Below, piece after piece: positions 5,780 to 12,453 of a stretch of DNA of 12,527 bases. The stretch is from CAG-533 sp964589375 (GTDB taxonomy: Bacteria > Bacillota_I > Bacilli_A > RF39 > UBA660). Under the pieces are notes generated by a model that saw nothing but the letters and a program-made list of their open reading frames with translations, did no database searches and was not told the DNA's origin. How positions within the stretch are numbered: position 1 is the stretch's first letter; the number at the start of each line of letters is the position of its first letter. A program made the position numbers and the translations under genes. Where the stretch lies: contig CAZPSA010000037.1 of assembly GCA_964589375.1 (NCBI GenBank), forward strand, positions 1-12,527. Reading direction: 5' to 3'.

Positions 5780-6325
5780 ATGTGGTGGATTATTTTAATC
5801 GTAGTTATTATTGTAATTTTATATGTTATTACAACTTATAATTCATTAGTACAATTAAGAAATAAGGTAAAGGATCAATGGGCTCAAATTGATGTTCAAC
5901 TAAAAAGAAGATGTGATTTAATTCCTAATCTAGTTGAGACTGTCAAGGGGTATGCTAAACATGAAAAAAAGACTTTAGAAGATGTAATTAAAGCTAGAAA
6001 TTCAGTTTTAAGTGCTGCTAATCCTGATGAAGAAATGAAGGCTTCAAATGAAATGAGTAGTGCTTTAACAAAGTTATTTGCTTTATCAGAAAGTTATCCC
6101 GAATTAAAAGCTAATGAAAACTTTATTTCATTACAAGAAAACTTAAAAGAAACGGAAGATAAAATTTCATATGCTAGACAATTTTATAATGACAATGTTA
6201 TGAATTATAAAAACAAGTTAGAAGTTTTTCCTTCAAATATAGTTGCTTCTATATTTAAGTTTAAACCTGAACCATTCTTTGAAGCTACTAATGAAGACCG
6301 TAAAAATGTAGAAGTTAAATTTTAG
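5780..6325 (+). CDS. lemA: LemA family membrane-anchored protein
   Basis: LemA proteins have one N-terminal membrane helix with a short extracytoplasmic tip and a cytoplasmic antiparallel helical bundle. Their biochemical role is not settled. The 181-residue product has the hydrophobic segment at 2-20 (WWIILIVVIIVILYVI), then the hallmark core: YNSLVQLRNKV (20-30), QWAQIDVQLKRRCDLIPNL (33-51) and ETVKGYAKHEKKTLEDVIKARNSV (53-76). Near the C-terminus is the family segment MNYKNKLEVFPSNIVASIF, followed by a short F/E-rich tail. Length is normal. The strong AGGAGG at 5766-5771 sets ATG 5780. It is followed by two DUF2207 genes, a neighbour pairing often seen for LemA, which suggests a shared membrane or envelope function. 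Confidence 0.93.
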   Translation: MWWIILIVVIIVILYVITTYNSLVQLRNKVKDQWAQIDVQLKRRCDLIPNLVETVKGYAKHEKKTLEDVIKARNSVLSAANPDEEMKASNEMSSALTKLFALSESYPELKANENFISLQENLKETEDKISYARQFYNDNVMNYKNKLEVFPSNIVASIFKFKPEPFFEATNEDRKNVEVKF

Positions 6326-6348
6326 GGCTTACAAAGGTAAGTCCTTTT
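6324..6348 (+). terminator. Hairpin terminator/attenuator between lemA and the first DUF2207 gene
   Basis: AGGGCTTAC (6324-6332), loop AAAG, and GTAAGTCCT (6337-6345) form a 9-bp stem with one G-U pair, followed by TTTT. The last two bases of the lemA TAG are in the stem. No clear promoter lies between here and the next start at 6362, so downstream expression probably relies on read-through, which would make this an attenuator. Confidence 0.7.
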
Positions 6349-6361
6349 ATAAAGGAGAATT

Positions 6362-8053
6362 ATGAAAAAGTTATTATATATTTTAATTTTATTTTTATTA
6401 TTTGTTCCTAATGTCTTAGCTAACGAGAACGATAGGATTACGATGGATATTTTTATTAATTTAGATGGTAGTGCTAAAGTAAAAGAAACTTGGAATACTT
6501 ATTCTTCGAGTGGGACTGAAATTTATAAGACATACAATAATATTGGCTCATCTGAAATTAAAGATTTTAAAGTAAGTTTAAATGAACGTGAATTTACTAA
6601 CGTTGGTTCATGGGATGTTAATGGTTCGTTTGATGAAAAAGCTTATAAAAATGGTATACATTATATTCCAGATGGGGTAGAGCTATGCTTTGGAATTAGT
6701 GCTTATGGTAAACAAACGTATATTTTTGAATATACTATTACAGATTTTGTTGTTGAATTAATTGATAGTCAAATGGTTTATTGGACACTTATTCCTAGTA
6801 ATTTAAGTAATAATGTTGATGATATTTATATTAAGATATATTCAGATTTTAAATATTCAGATAATTTAGACATTTGGGGATATGGTAAATATGGAGCACC
6901 TGCGTATGTTTATGATGGTTATATTGAAATGAGTACGCAAAATTTAACATCAAGTGAGTATATGACTGCTTTAATTAAATTTCCTCAAGGTAGTTTTAAT
7001 TTAAATCATAAAATAAATCAAGAATTTTCTTACTATAAAGATATGGCTGAAGTTGGAAGTACTAAATATGAAGAAGAGAATAATAGCTCATTAAAAACAT
7101 TCTTTAGTATAATTCCCAAGTTATTATTTGTTCTATTTCCTATTGTGTTGTTGGCTATATTAATGTATAATATTATTGCTAAAAACTCTATATATAAAAA
7201 AAGTAAAAATAAAATTCCTAATGATACGCCAGCATTTAGAGATATTCCTAACGAAGATTTATTTCATAATTATTATATTGCTAATATTTATGGATTAACA
7301 AAAAAGGATACTGATTTATTGGGTTCAATTTTACTTAAATGGTTAAAACAAGGATATATTACTATTGAAAAAATTGAAAAAAATGGTTTGTTTAAGAAAA
7401 ACGAAATAATTTCAGCTATGAAGTTAGGTGAAGTAGATGCGGAAACATCTTTAGAAGATAGAATTTATCAAATGATGAAAAAGGCAGCTAAAGATGACTA
7501 TTTAGAAAAAGATGAATTTAAAAAGTGGTCTAAAAATCATTATCAAGAATTATTAGATTGGTTTGATGATGTAAAATCTAATGAAGCAAATACTTTTGTA
7601 GAAAATGGGTTAATTACCAAGACTATTTCTAAAAAATTTTTAGTAAAGAGTGTCAAATTTACTGAAGATGAGAGTGTTTTTGAAGAGGCAAAAAAATTGT
7701 ATGGTTTAAAAAAATATTTAACTGAGTTTTCTAATATGGAGGAAAAAACCGCAATTGAAGTTCATTTATGGCAAGATTATTTGATTTATGCTCAGATGTT
7801 TGGAATAGCTAGAAAAGTAGCTAATCAATTTAAGAAAATGTATCCAGAGGTAATTGAAGGCTATAATTATGATTTTGATACGATTATATTAATAAATGAC
7901 TTTTCTACTACGGCGATAAAATCTGCGACAGATGCAAGACAAGTTGCAATTGATAGAGCAAACAGCTATTCTGGTGGTGGTGGCGGATTTTCTTCTGGCG
8001 GCGGCGGAGGCGGCTCATTTGGCGGTGGCTCTGGTGGCGGCGGATTTAGATAA
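6362..8053 (+). CDS. DUF2207 family membrane protein with glycine-rich tail (copy 1)
   Basis: This 563-residue protein fits the DUF2207 family of predicted membrane proteins often found beside LemA; the molecular function is unknown. It has a signal peptide at 1-20 (ending VLA-NE) and a beta-rich extracytoplasmic domain at about 21-245 with GTEIYKTYNN (51-60), VELCFGIS (106-113) and YIFEYTI (120-126). One membrane helix spans about 247-272. A cytoplasmic part follows with DLLGSILLKWLKQGYITIEKI (318-338), a winged-helix-like segment, and HLWQDYLIYAQMFGIARKVA (468-487). The end is a low-complexity tail (538-563) of 18 Gly with Ser/Phe, ending GGGGFR. The tail is encoded mostly with GGC, unlike the body. 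Similar tails occur in TPM-domain proteins that also accompany LemA. The Shine-Dalgarno AAAGGAG at 6351-6357 sets the start. Confidence 0.85.
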   Translation: MKKLLYILILFLLFVPNVLANENDRITMDIFINLDGSAKVKETWNTYSSSGTEIYKTYNNIGSSEIKDFKVSLNEREFTNVGSWDVNGSFDEKAYKNGIHYIPDGVELCFGISAYGKQTYIFEYTITDFVVELIDSQMVYWTLIPSNLSNNVDDIYIKIYSDFKYSDNLDIWGYGKYGAPAYVYDGYIEMSTQNLTSSEYMTALIKFPQGSFNLNHKINQEFSYYKDMAEVGSTKYEEENNSSLKTFFSIIPKLLFVLFPIVLLAILMYNIIAKNSIYKKSKNKIPNDTPAFRDIPNEDLFHNYYIANIYGLTKKDTDLLGSILLKWLKQGYITIEKIEKNGLFKKNEIISAMKLGEVDAETSLEDRIYQMMKKAAKDDYLEKDEFKKWSKNHYQELLDWFDDVKSNEANTFVENGLITKTISKKFLVKSVKFTEDESVFEEAKKLYGLKKYLTEFSNMEEKTAIEVHLWQDYLIYAQMFGIARKVANQFKKMYPEVIEGYNYDFDTIILINDFSTTAIKSATDARQVAIDRANSYSGGGGGFSSGGGGGGSFGGGSGGGGFR

Positions 8054-8068
8054 GATGATTACAAATGT
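7990..8068 (+). repeat. 79-bp GC-rich direct repeat, copy A
   Basis: This segment covers the glycine tail, stop codon and start of the terminator of DUF2207 copy 1. It matches 9781-9859 at 78 of 79 positions; the only difference is a silent GGC/GGA third base (8005 versus 9796). The match continues 15 bp past the stop codon. Confidence 0.9.
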
Positions 8069-8087
8069 TAAAATGCGTTTGTTTTTT
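8061..8087 (+). terminator. Terminator after DUF2207 copy 1
   Basis: ACAAATG (8061-8067), an 8-nt loop and CGTTTGT (8076-8082) form a 7-bp stem with one G-U pair, followed by a six-T run (8082-8087). The AAGGAG site of the next gene starts four bases later, so the next gene either depends on read-through or has an unseen promoter. Confidence 0.7.
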
Positions 8088-8101
8088 AAAAAGGAGCAAA
8101 T

Positions 8102-9844
8102 ATGAAATATTTATTTTACCTTATAATCGCGAGTTTTCTTTTTATGCCTAATGTATTCGGTAATGAAATTAAAAAGATTAACATGGACATATATATTAAT
8201 AATAATGGTTCTGCTTCCATTAAAGAAGTTTGGAATGTATATTCTGACAATGGAACTGAGATATATAAAACATATAATAATGTTAATCCCAGTCAATTTA
8301 AGAATTTTAAAGTATCTTTAAATGATAGAGAATTTACTAATATTGATTCTTGGAATTTGAATGCTACATTTAAAGAAAAAGCTTATAAAAGTGGGATAAA
8401 CATTATAAAAGATGGTTTAGAGTTATGTTTTGGTATCAGTGAATATGGTAGTCATGATTATATTTTTGAATATACAATAGATGACTTTATCGTAAATTTA
8501 ACTGATAGTCAAATGCTATATTGGACTTTGGTTCCTAAAAATATAAGTGACATTGTAGAAGATGTCTACATAAGGATATATTCAGATTTTGTTTATGAAA
8601 ATAGTCTTGAGGTTTGGGGATTTGGTAAATATGGTGCAGTTGCAAGAGTATATAATGGTTATATTGAATTAAGTGCTCAAAATCTATCTTCAAATGAACA
8701 TATGACAACCTTAGTTAGATTTAAGTCAAATATATATAATGTTAATTCAAGTTTAAATTATGATTTTTCACATTATTTAGAAATGGCTAAAAAGGACTCT
8801 AAATCTTATGAAAAAACTACTAAGATTGCAGATACTTATGATGATAAGAAACCTGTATCTGAAAAATTAAAATCTTTTATTGTTATTTTATTAGCAATAA
8901 TTACTTCTATAATATTATTTTTACCTATAATAATTAAACCTAAAAAAAACAGAAAAACAAGTTCGTTAAGATCAAAAAGAATAAGTGATTTATCTACTAA
9001 TGTGAAATTTTTTAGAGATGTTCCTAAGGGTGATTTGTTTTCTAATTATTATATTGCGGATTTTTATCGAATAACAAAAAAAGATACTGATTTTTTGGGT
9101 TCTATCTTATTAAAGTGGCTCCAAAAAGGTTATATTACAATTGAAAAAATTAATAAAAATCCATTGTTAAAAAATCAGATTATAACGGCGATTAAAATAG
9201 GCAAGGTTATTCCGGAAAATGAATTGGAACAGGAAATATATGAAATAATTAAAAAAGCCGCAAAAGGCGATTATTTGGAAAAAAATGAATTTAAAAAATG
9301 GTCACAAAAACATTATGGTGAATTATTTAATTGGTTTGATGATATCAAAGAGAAAATGTTAGATGAGTTTATTAAGCAAGGATTGATTACTAAAAAGATT
9401 GTAAATAATTGTGAAGAAGTTGTGGAAGATGATAAAGTATTTATTAAAGCTTCCGAATTAAATGGATTAAAAGCTTATTTAGAAGTATTTTCTAATATGA
9501 AAGATAAAGCAGTAATTGATGTTCATTTATGGCAGGATTATTTGATTTATGCTCAAATGTTCGGAATAGCAAAGAAAGTAGCTGCTCAGTTTAAAAAAAT
9601 GTATCCAGAAATAATTGCAGATTTTAATTTTGACTTGAAAACTGTATACATGATAAGTGATTTTGCGGCATCGGCTGTGTATAATGCTAAAATTGGCGAA
9701 AAAAATAGAATTGTTAGAACTGAAAAAATTAATAAAGCACTCAAATCCGTTAACAATTATTCTTCTGGTGGCGGCGGACGTTCTTCTGGCGGCGGAGGAG
9801 GCGGCTCATTTGGCGGTGGCTCTGGTGGCGGCGGATTTAGATAA
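8102..9844 (+). CDS. DUF2207 family membrane protein with glycine-rich tail (copy 2)
   Basis: This is a paralog of the preceding gene, 580 residues. It has the same architecture: signal peptide 1-20 and an extracytoplasmic domain 21-255, which aligns without gaps to copy 1 for about the first 210 residues (27 of 40 identical over 21-60 by eye). One membrane helix spans about 258-280. The cytoplasmic part carries FLGSILLKWLQKGYITIEKI (331-350) and HLWQDYLIYAQMFGIAKKVA (475-494), and the glycine tail is at 555-580. The linker around the membrane helix is longer and more basic (KPKKNRKTSSLRSKR, 279-293), and a longer spacer precedes the tail, so the copies have diverged everywhere except the last 26 residues. 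AAGGAG at 8091-8096 sets ATG 8102. The molecular function is unknown; a joint role with LemA at the membrane is inferred from context. Confidence 0.85.
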   Translation: MKYLFYLIIASFLFMPNVFGNEIKKINMDIYINNNGSASIKEVWNVYSDNGTEIYKTYNNVNPSQFKNFKVSLNDREFTNIDSWNLNATFKEKAYKSGINIIKDGLELCFGISEYGSHDYIFEYTIDDFIVNLTDSQMLYWTLVPKNISDIVEDVYIRIYSDFVYENSLEVWGFGKYGAVARVYNGYIELSAQNLSSNEHMTTLVRFKSNIYNVNSSLNYDFSHYLEMAKKDSKSYEKTTKIADTYDDKKPVSEKLKSFIVILLAIITSIILFLPIIIKPKKNRKTSSLRSKRISDLSTNVKFFRDVPKGDLFSNYYIADFYRITKKDTDFLGSILLKWLQKGYITIEKINKNPLLKNQIITAIKIGKVIPENELEQEIYEIIKKAAKGDYLEKNEFKKWSQKHYGELFNWFDDIKEKMLDEFIKQGLITKKIVNNCEEVVEDDKVFIKASELNGLKAYLEVFSNMKDKAVIDVHLWQDYLIYAQMFGIAKKVAAQFKKMYPEIIADFNFDLKTVYMISDFAASAVYNAKIGEKNRIVRTEKINKALKSVNNYSSGGGGRSSGGGGGGSFGGGSGGGGFR

Positions 9845-9859
9845 GATGATTACAAATGT
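9781..9859 (+). repeat. 79-bp GC-rich direct repeat, copy B
   Basis: This is the partner of 7990-8068, offset by 1791 bp, in the same orientation and at the same position relative to the end of the DUF2207 gene. Similarity stops inside the terminator: the left arm is shared, while the loop and right arm differ but still pair. Confidence 0.9.
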
Positions 9860-9878
9860 CAGTGCACATTTGTCTTTT
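9852..9878 (+). terminator. Terminator after DUF2207 copy 2
   Basis: ACAAATGT (9852-9859), a 6-nt loop and ACATTTGT (9866-9873) form a perfect 8-bp stem, followed by CTTTT. The left arm is identical to that after copy 1, but the right arm is its own matching sequence, which supports a real conserved hairpin. Confidence 0.7.
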
Positions 9879-9901
9879 AAATAATTTAAGGAGATAAAAA
9901 T

Positions 9902-10390
9902 ATGAATAAAGAAGAAATATATGAATTTATTAAAGAAAAACAAATTTGGTTTGAAATAACTGAGCATAAACCTATCTATAGTATGGACGATTTGGTAGGA
10001 GAAGATATTCCATATCCTGAAGCAGATGCTAAAAATTTATTTATAAGAGATGATAAAAAGCGTAATTTTTACTTAATTACAGTTAAAGGTGATAAAAAAA
10101 TAGACTTAAAAGATTTTAAAATTCGTCATAATCTTCGTCGCTTAACTTTTGCATCAGCGGAAGATTTAATGCTTTTGTTAAAATTAGAACCTGGTTTTGT
10201 ATCCCCATTTGGCCTTTTAAACGATAAATCTAATCAAGTAATTTGGTATGTTGATGAAGAACTAGTTAATCAAAATTTAATGGCAGCTCATCCAAACGAT
10301 AATACAGTTACTATGTGGCTAAAAACAAAAGATTTAATAAAAATAGTTGAAGATAGTGGCCATAGTGTAGTTGTAACCAAATTATATTAA
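9902..10390 (+). CDS. Free-standing prolyl-tRNA-editing-type (YbaK/ProX) protein 1
   Basis: This is a 162-residue single-domain protein of the YbaK/ProX (INS-like) aminoacyl-tRNA deacylase superfamily, probably the PrdX/ProXp-ala type. Such proteins hydrolyse mischarged tRNA-Pro in trans for ProRS enzymes that lack an internal editing domain. Visible landmarks are HKP near the N-terminus (22-24), ADAKNLFI with Lys44 (41-48, the likely conserved catalytic lysine), GFVSPFGL (98-105, an intact GxxxP loop) and AAHPNDNTVT (128-137). Length is right for a free-standing member. AAGGAG at 9888-9893 sets the start. It begins a compact run with the VanZ-like gene (14-nt gap) and a second editing-type gene (12-nt gap after VanZ). 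The specific mischarged amino acid cannot be read from the sequence. Confidence 0.85.
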   Translation: MNKEEIYEFIKEKQIWFEITEHKPIYSMDDLVGEDIPYPEADAKNLFIRDDKKRNFYLITVKGDKKIDLKDFKIRHNLRRLTFASAEDLMLLLKLEPGFVSPFGLLNDKSNQVIWYVDEELVNQNLMAAHPNDNTVTMWLKTKDLIKIVEDSGHSVVVTKLY

Positions 10391-10404
10391 AAGGGAGACT
10401 TAAT

Positions 10405-10968
10405 ATGTATTTTCCTAGTGATATGAATTTTCAATATTTTTTCTTTAATACATATATTGGCTATTTTCTTCAAGCTCTTCCTTTTGCTATTATTATTGGT
10501 TTTTTATATGGATTTCTTAAACATAAAAAAAATCCAGATTTAAAAATAAAAGAATTAATTATCCCAAGTATTTTTTGTTCTTATTTGACTGGTTTAATTT
10601 TAATTACAATTGGTTTAGATTTGCTTCATATATTTTGGTATTATTTACTTTATCATCAAGAACCAGGAACATCAATTAATTTATTTAATGGTTCTTTTGA
10701 TTTTAATTTAGATTTTTATCAAGATATGAGTACAGAAACGCTTACCAATTTTATAATGTTTATTCCTTTGGGATTATTTCTTTTAATTATTTATCCTAAA
10801 AGTAAATGGTTAAATCTTATCTTTAAAGGCTTTTTAGTAGTGATATGCATTGAACTAGTTGAGCCGGTATTTGATCGAGCATTTGATGTAAACGATATAG
10901 TCTTAAATACTTTGGGCATTATATTTGGTTCTTTAATTTGCCTAATAATTAAAAAAAATATTGGATAA
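10405..10968 (+). CDS. VanZ-like family membrane protein
   Basis: This is a 187-residue integral membrane protein with about five hydrophobic helices (roughly 18-38, 53-80, 113-132, 136-154, 163-182). The VanZ-like signature is present: NFIMFIPLGLFLLI (115-128), then ELVEPVFDRAFDVNDIVLNTLGIIFG (150-175), with the conserved Glu, Arg/Asp and D-x-x-x-N-T-L-G pattern. VanZ itself gives low-level teicoplanin resistance, but most VanZ-like proteins have no proven role and no other van gene is here, so a resistance call is not justified. It is sandwiched between two editing-type genes with 14- and 12-nt gaps and has its own AAGGGAG site (10391-10397). Confidence 0.85.
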   Translation: MYFPSDMNFQYFFFNTYIGYFLQALPFAIIIGFLYGFLKHKKNPDLKIKELIIPSIFCSYLTGLILITIGLDLLHIFWYYLLYHQEPGTSINLFNGSFDFNLDFYQDMSTETLTNFIMFIPLGLFLLIIYPKSKWLNLIFKGFLVVICIELVEPVFDRAFDVNDIVLNTLGIIFGSLICLIIKKNIG

Positions 10969-10980
10969 GAAAGGGTAACA

Positions 10981-11463
10981 ATGAAAGATAAAGTATATAC
11001 AGCTTTAAAAAATATGAATATTGATTATGAAATCGTCTGTCATAAGCCTGCATTAACAACCGAGCAAGCTGACTTATTTATTGAGGGTAAAGAAGGTGTT
11101 CGGACTAAAACTATGTTTTTAACTAATAAAAATAAAACTACCTATTACTTATTAATTCTTGATGAAAGTAAAAGATTAGATTTAAAGAAAATAGGAGAAA
11201 TGATAAACGTTAAAGGATTAAGATTTGGCAGTGAGGATAAACTTCAAGAGAAAATGAAACTTCAATTTGGAGTAGTGTCTCTTTTTGGCTTACTTAATAA
11301 TGAAGAAAAAGATATTAAAGTATATATTGATAAAGCAATTATTAATGAAGAAAAAATAACTTTTCACCCTAATGAAAATACGGCAACTGTTTTTATTAAA
11401 ATTACTGATATGTTTAAATTTTTAGATAACCTTGGTTTCGTCTACGAAATTATTGATATGTGA
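10981..11463 (+). CDS. Free-standing prolyl-tRNA-editing-type (YbaK/ProX) protein 2, divergent
   Basis: This is a second 160-residue YbaK/ProX-type protein. It shares landmarks with the gene at 9902 at matching positions: HKP (21-23), RTKTMFL with Lys43 (41-47), GVVSLFGL (97-104) and FHPNENTATV (128-137). The Pro of the GxxxP loop (Pro102 in the first paralog) is Leu101 here. The conserved Lys and the HPN-NT segment are kept, so the active site may still work with altered substrate choice. By eye the two are clearly homologous but far diverged, so this is not a recent duplication. It has a GAAAGGG site (10969-10975), a 12-nt gap after the VanZ-like gene and a TGA stop. Confidence 0.83.
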   Translation: MKDKVYTALKNMNIDYEIVCHKPALTTEQADLFIEGKEGVRTKTMFLTNKNKTTYYLLILDESKRLDLKKIGEMINVKGLRFGSEDKLQEKMKLQFGVVSLFGLLNNEEKDIKVYIDKAIINEEKITFHPNENTATVFIKITDMFKFLDNLGFVYEIIDM

Positions 11464-11480
11464 GAATATAAAATGGATAC

Positions 11481-11500
11481 AAGGAAATAATAATTTCTTT
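11481..11500 (+). other. Short hairpin after the second editing-type gene
   Basis: AAGGAAAT (11481-11488), loop AATA and ATTTCTTT (11493-11500) make an 8-bp stem with one G-U pair, 17 nt after the stop. A-rich rather than T-rich sequence follows, so it is at best a weak terminator. Confidence 0.3.
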
Positions 11501-11506
11501 AAAAGA

Positions 11507-11530
11507 TATAATAATTTAAAATTAAGGAGA
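11507..11530 (+). promoter_or_regulatory. Possible promoter and ribosome binding site of the DUF1848 gene
   Basis: TATAAT (11507-11512) is a consensus -10 without a clear -35. AAGGAGA (11524-11530) follows, with ATG at 11540 (9-nt spacing). An ATG at 11531 touches the Shine-Dalgarno sequence and stops after two codons immediately before the true start. Confidence 0.45.
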
Positions 11531-11539
11531 ATGACTTAA

Positions 11540-12427
11540 ATGATTTTAAATGTAAGTGCTCGAACTGATATAGTAGCATTTTATTCAAAATGGTTTATGA
11601 ATAGATATAAAGCTGGATTTGTTGATGTTCGTAATCCTTTTAATCCTCGTTTAGTTAGTAGGATCTATTTTAAGAATGTTGAAGCCATTCTTTTTTGCAC
11701 TAAAAATCCTTTACCAATTTTAAAATATTTAAAAGATATAGAGAAACCTATTTTATTTCATATAACGTTAACTGCTTATAAAGATGATATTGAACCAAAT
11801 GTTCCTGCTAAAGAAAAAATTATCGCGGCAATTAAAGAAATTTCTAATATTATTGGATCTGAAAATGTATTTGTAAGATATGATCCTATTTTTATAAGTG
11901 ATAAATATAGTGTTTCTTATCATAAAAAGGCTTTTGCCAGATTATGCTTTTTATTAGATGGTTATGTAAATACGATTATTGTTTCTTTTATAGATAATTA
12001 TAAAAATGTTAGAAAAAATGAAAAAACCTTAAAATTTAAGGAATTTACTGAAAATGATTATAAGGAAATCGGGGTAAGTTTTAGTAAGAGTGCTAAAAAT
12101 CATCATATGAAAGTACAGACTTGCTTTGAAGAACGGAATTTAAGTGAATATGGTTTTGATGTAGGTGAGTGTATTTCCCATGAATTAGCCTATAAATTAA
12201 CTGGTAAAAAATATAAAAATTGGACAGCCCGTAGGGAGCGAAAATGTAATTGTGTAGAGCTTGTTGATATTGGGGTATATAACTCTTGTCAGCATTTTTG
12301 TAAATATTGTTATGCTAATTATGATGAAGCCATGGTAATAAATAATTTTAAAAGGCACAATCCTAACTCATCATTATTAGTAGGAGAATTACAAAATGAT
12401 GATGTTATTAAAGAAAGGATAAAATAG
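11540..12427 (+). CDS. DUF1848 family protein with C-terminal Cys cluster
   Basis: This 295-residue product matches the DUF1848 pattern through its length: SARTDIVAFYSKWFMNRYKAG (6-26) with VRNPFNP (30-36), LFCTKNPLP (51-59), FHITLTAY (73-80), FVRYDPIFIS (111-120), VSFIDNY (148-154), VQTCFEERNL (192-201) and a C-terminal Cys-rich block. That block has CNC (236-238), DIGVYNSC (243-250) and a C-x3-C-x2-C set (Cys250, Cys254, Cys257) followed by YAN. The spacing equals the radical-SAM iron-sulfur motif but sits at the C-terminus. A [4Fe-4S] cluster and a radical-SAM-like fold are plausible; no substrate is known to me. It has its own promoter-like region and lies next to a recombinase-like fragment, so it may be in an accessory segment. 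Confidence 0.82.
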   Translation: MILNVSARTDIVAFYSKWFMNRYKAGFVDVRNPFNPRLVSRIYFKNVEAILFCTKNPLPILKYLKDIEKPILFHITLTAYKDDIEPNVPAKEKIIAAIKEISNIIGSENVFVRYDPIFISDKYSVSYHKKAFARLCFLLDGYVNTIIVSFIDNYKNVRKNEKTLKFKEFTENDYKEIGVSFSKSAKNHHMKVQTCFEERNLSEYGFDVGECISHELAYKLTGKKYKNWTARRERKCNCVELVDIGVYNSCQHFCKYCYANYDEAMVINNFKRHNPNSSLLVGELQNDDVIKERIK

Positions 12428-12443
12428 TTAAACTATAATTTTT
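12424..12443 (+). terminator. Weak terminator-like hairpin after the DUF1848 gene
   Basis: ATAGT (12424-12428), a 3-nt loop and ACTAT (12432-12436) form a 5-bp stem followed by AATTTTT. The TAG stop is inside the left arm. The stem is short and AT-rich, so this is uncertain. Confidence 0.3.
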
Positions 12444-12453
12444 AATATTTTAA

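Noticed and set aside
7971..8050. GC-rich repeat as a CRISPR or tandem-repeat array
   Set aside because: It is in frame with and part of the DUF2207 coding sequence, without spacer structure; it encodes the glycine tail.
8111..8296. 61-codon minus-strand frame in DUF2207 copy 2
   Set aside because: It is antisense to the conserved signal peptide and domain of the real gene, with no supporting signals.
9657..9884. 75-codon frame overlapping the glycine tail of DUF2207 copy 2
   Set aside because: Its Ala/Val-rich end is just the Gly repeat read out of frame, with no ribosome site.
10405..10968. Glycopeptide resistance from the VanZ-like gene
   Set aside because: No vanA/H/X/R/S genes are present, and most VanZ-like proteins have no shown role in resistance.
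11531..11539. Two-codon upstream reading frame (ATG ACT TAA) just before the DUF1848 gene
   Set aside because: The ATG touches the Shine-Dalgarno sequence, too close for initiation, so it is most likely chance.
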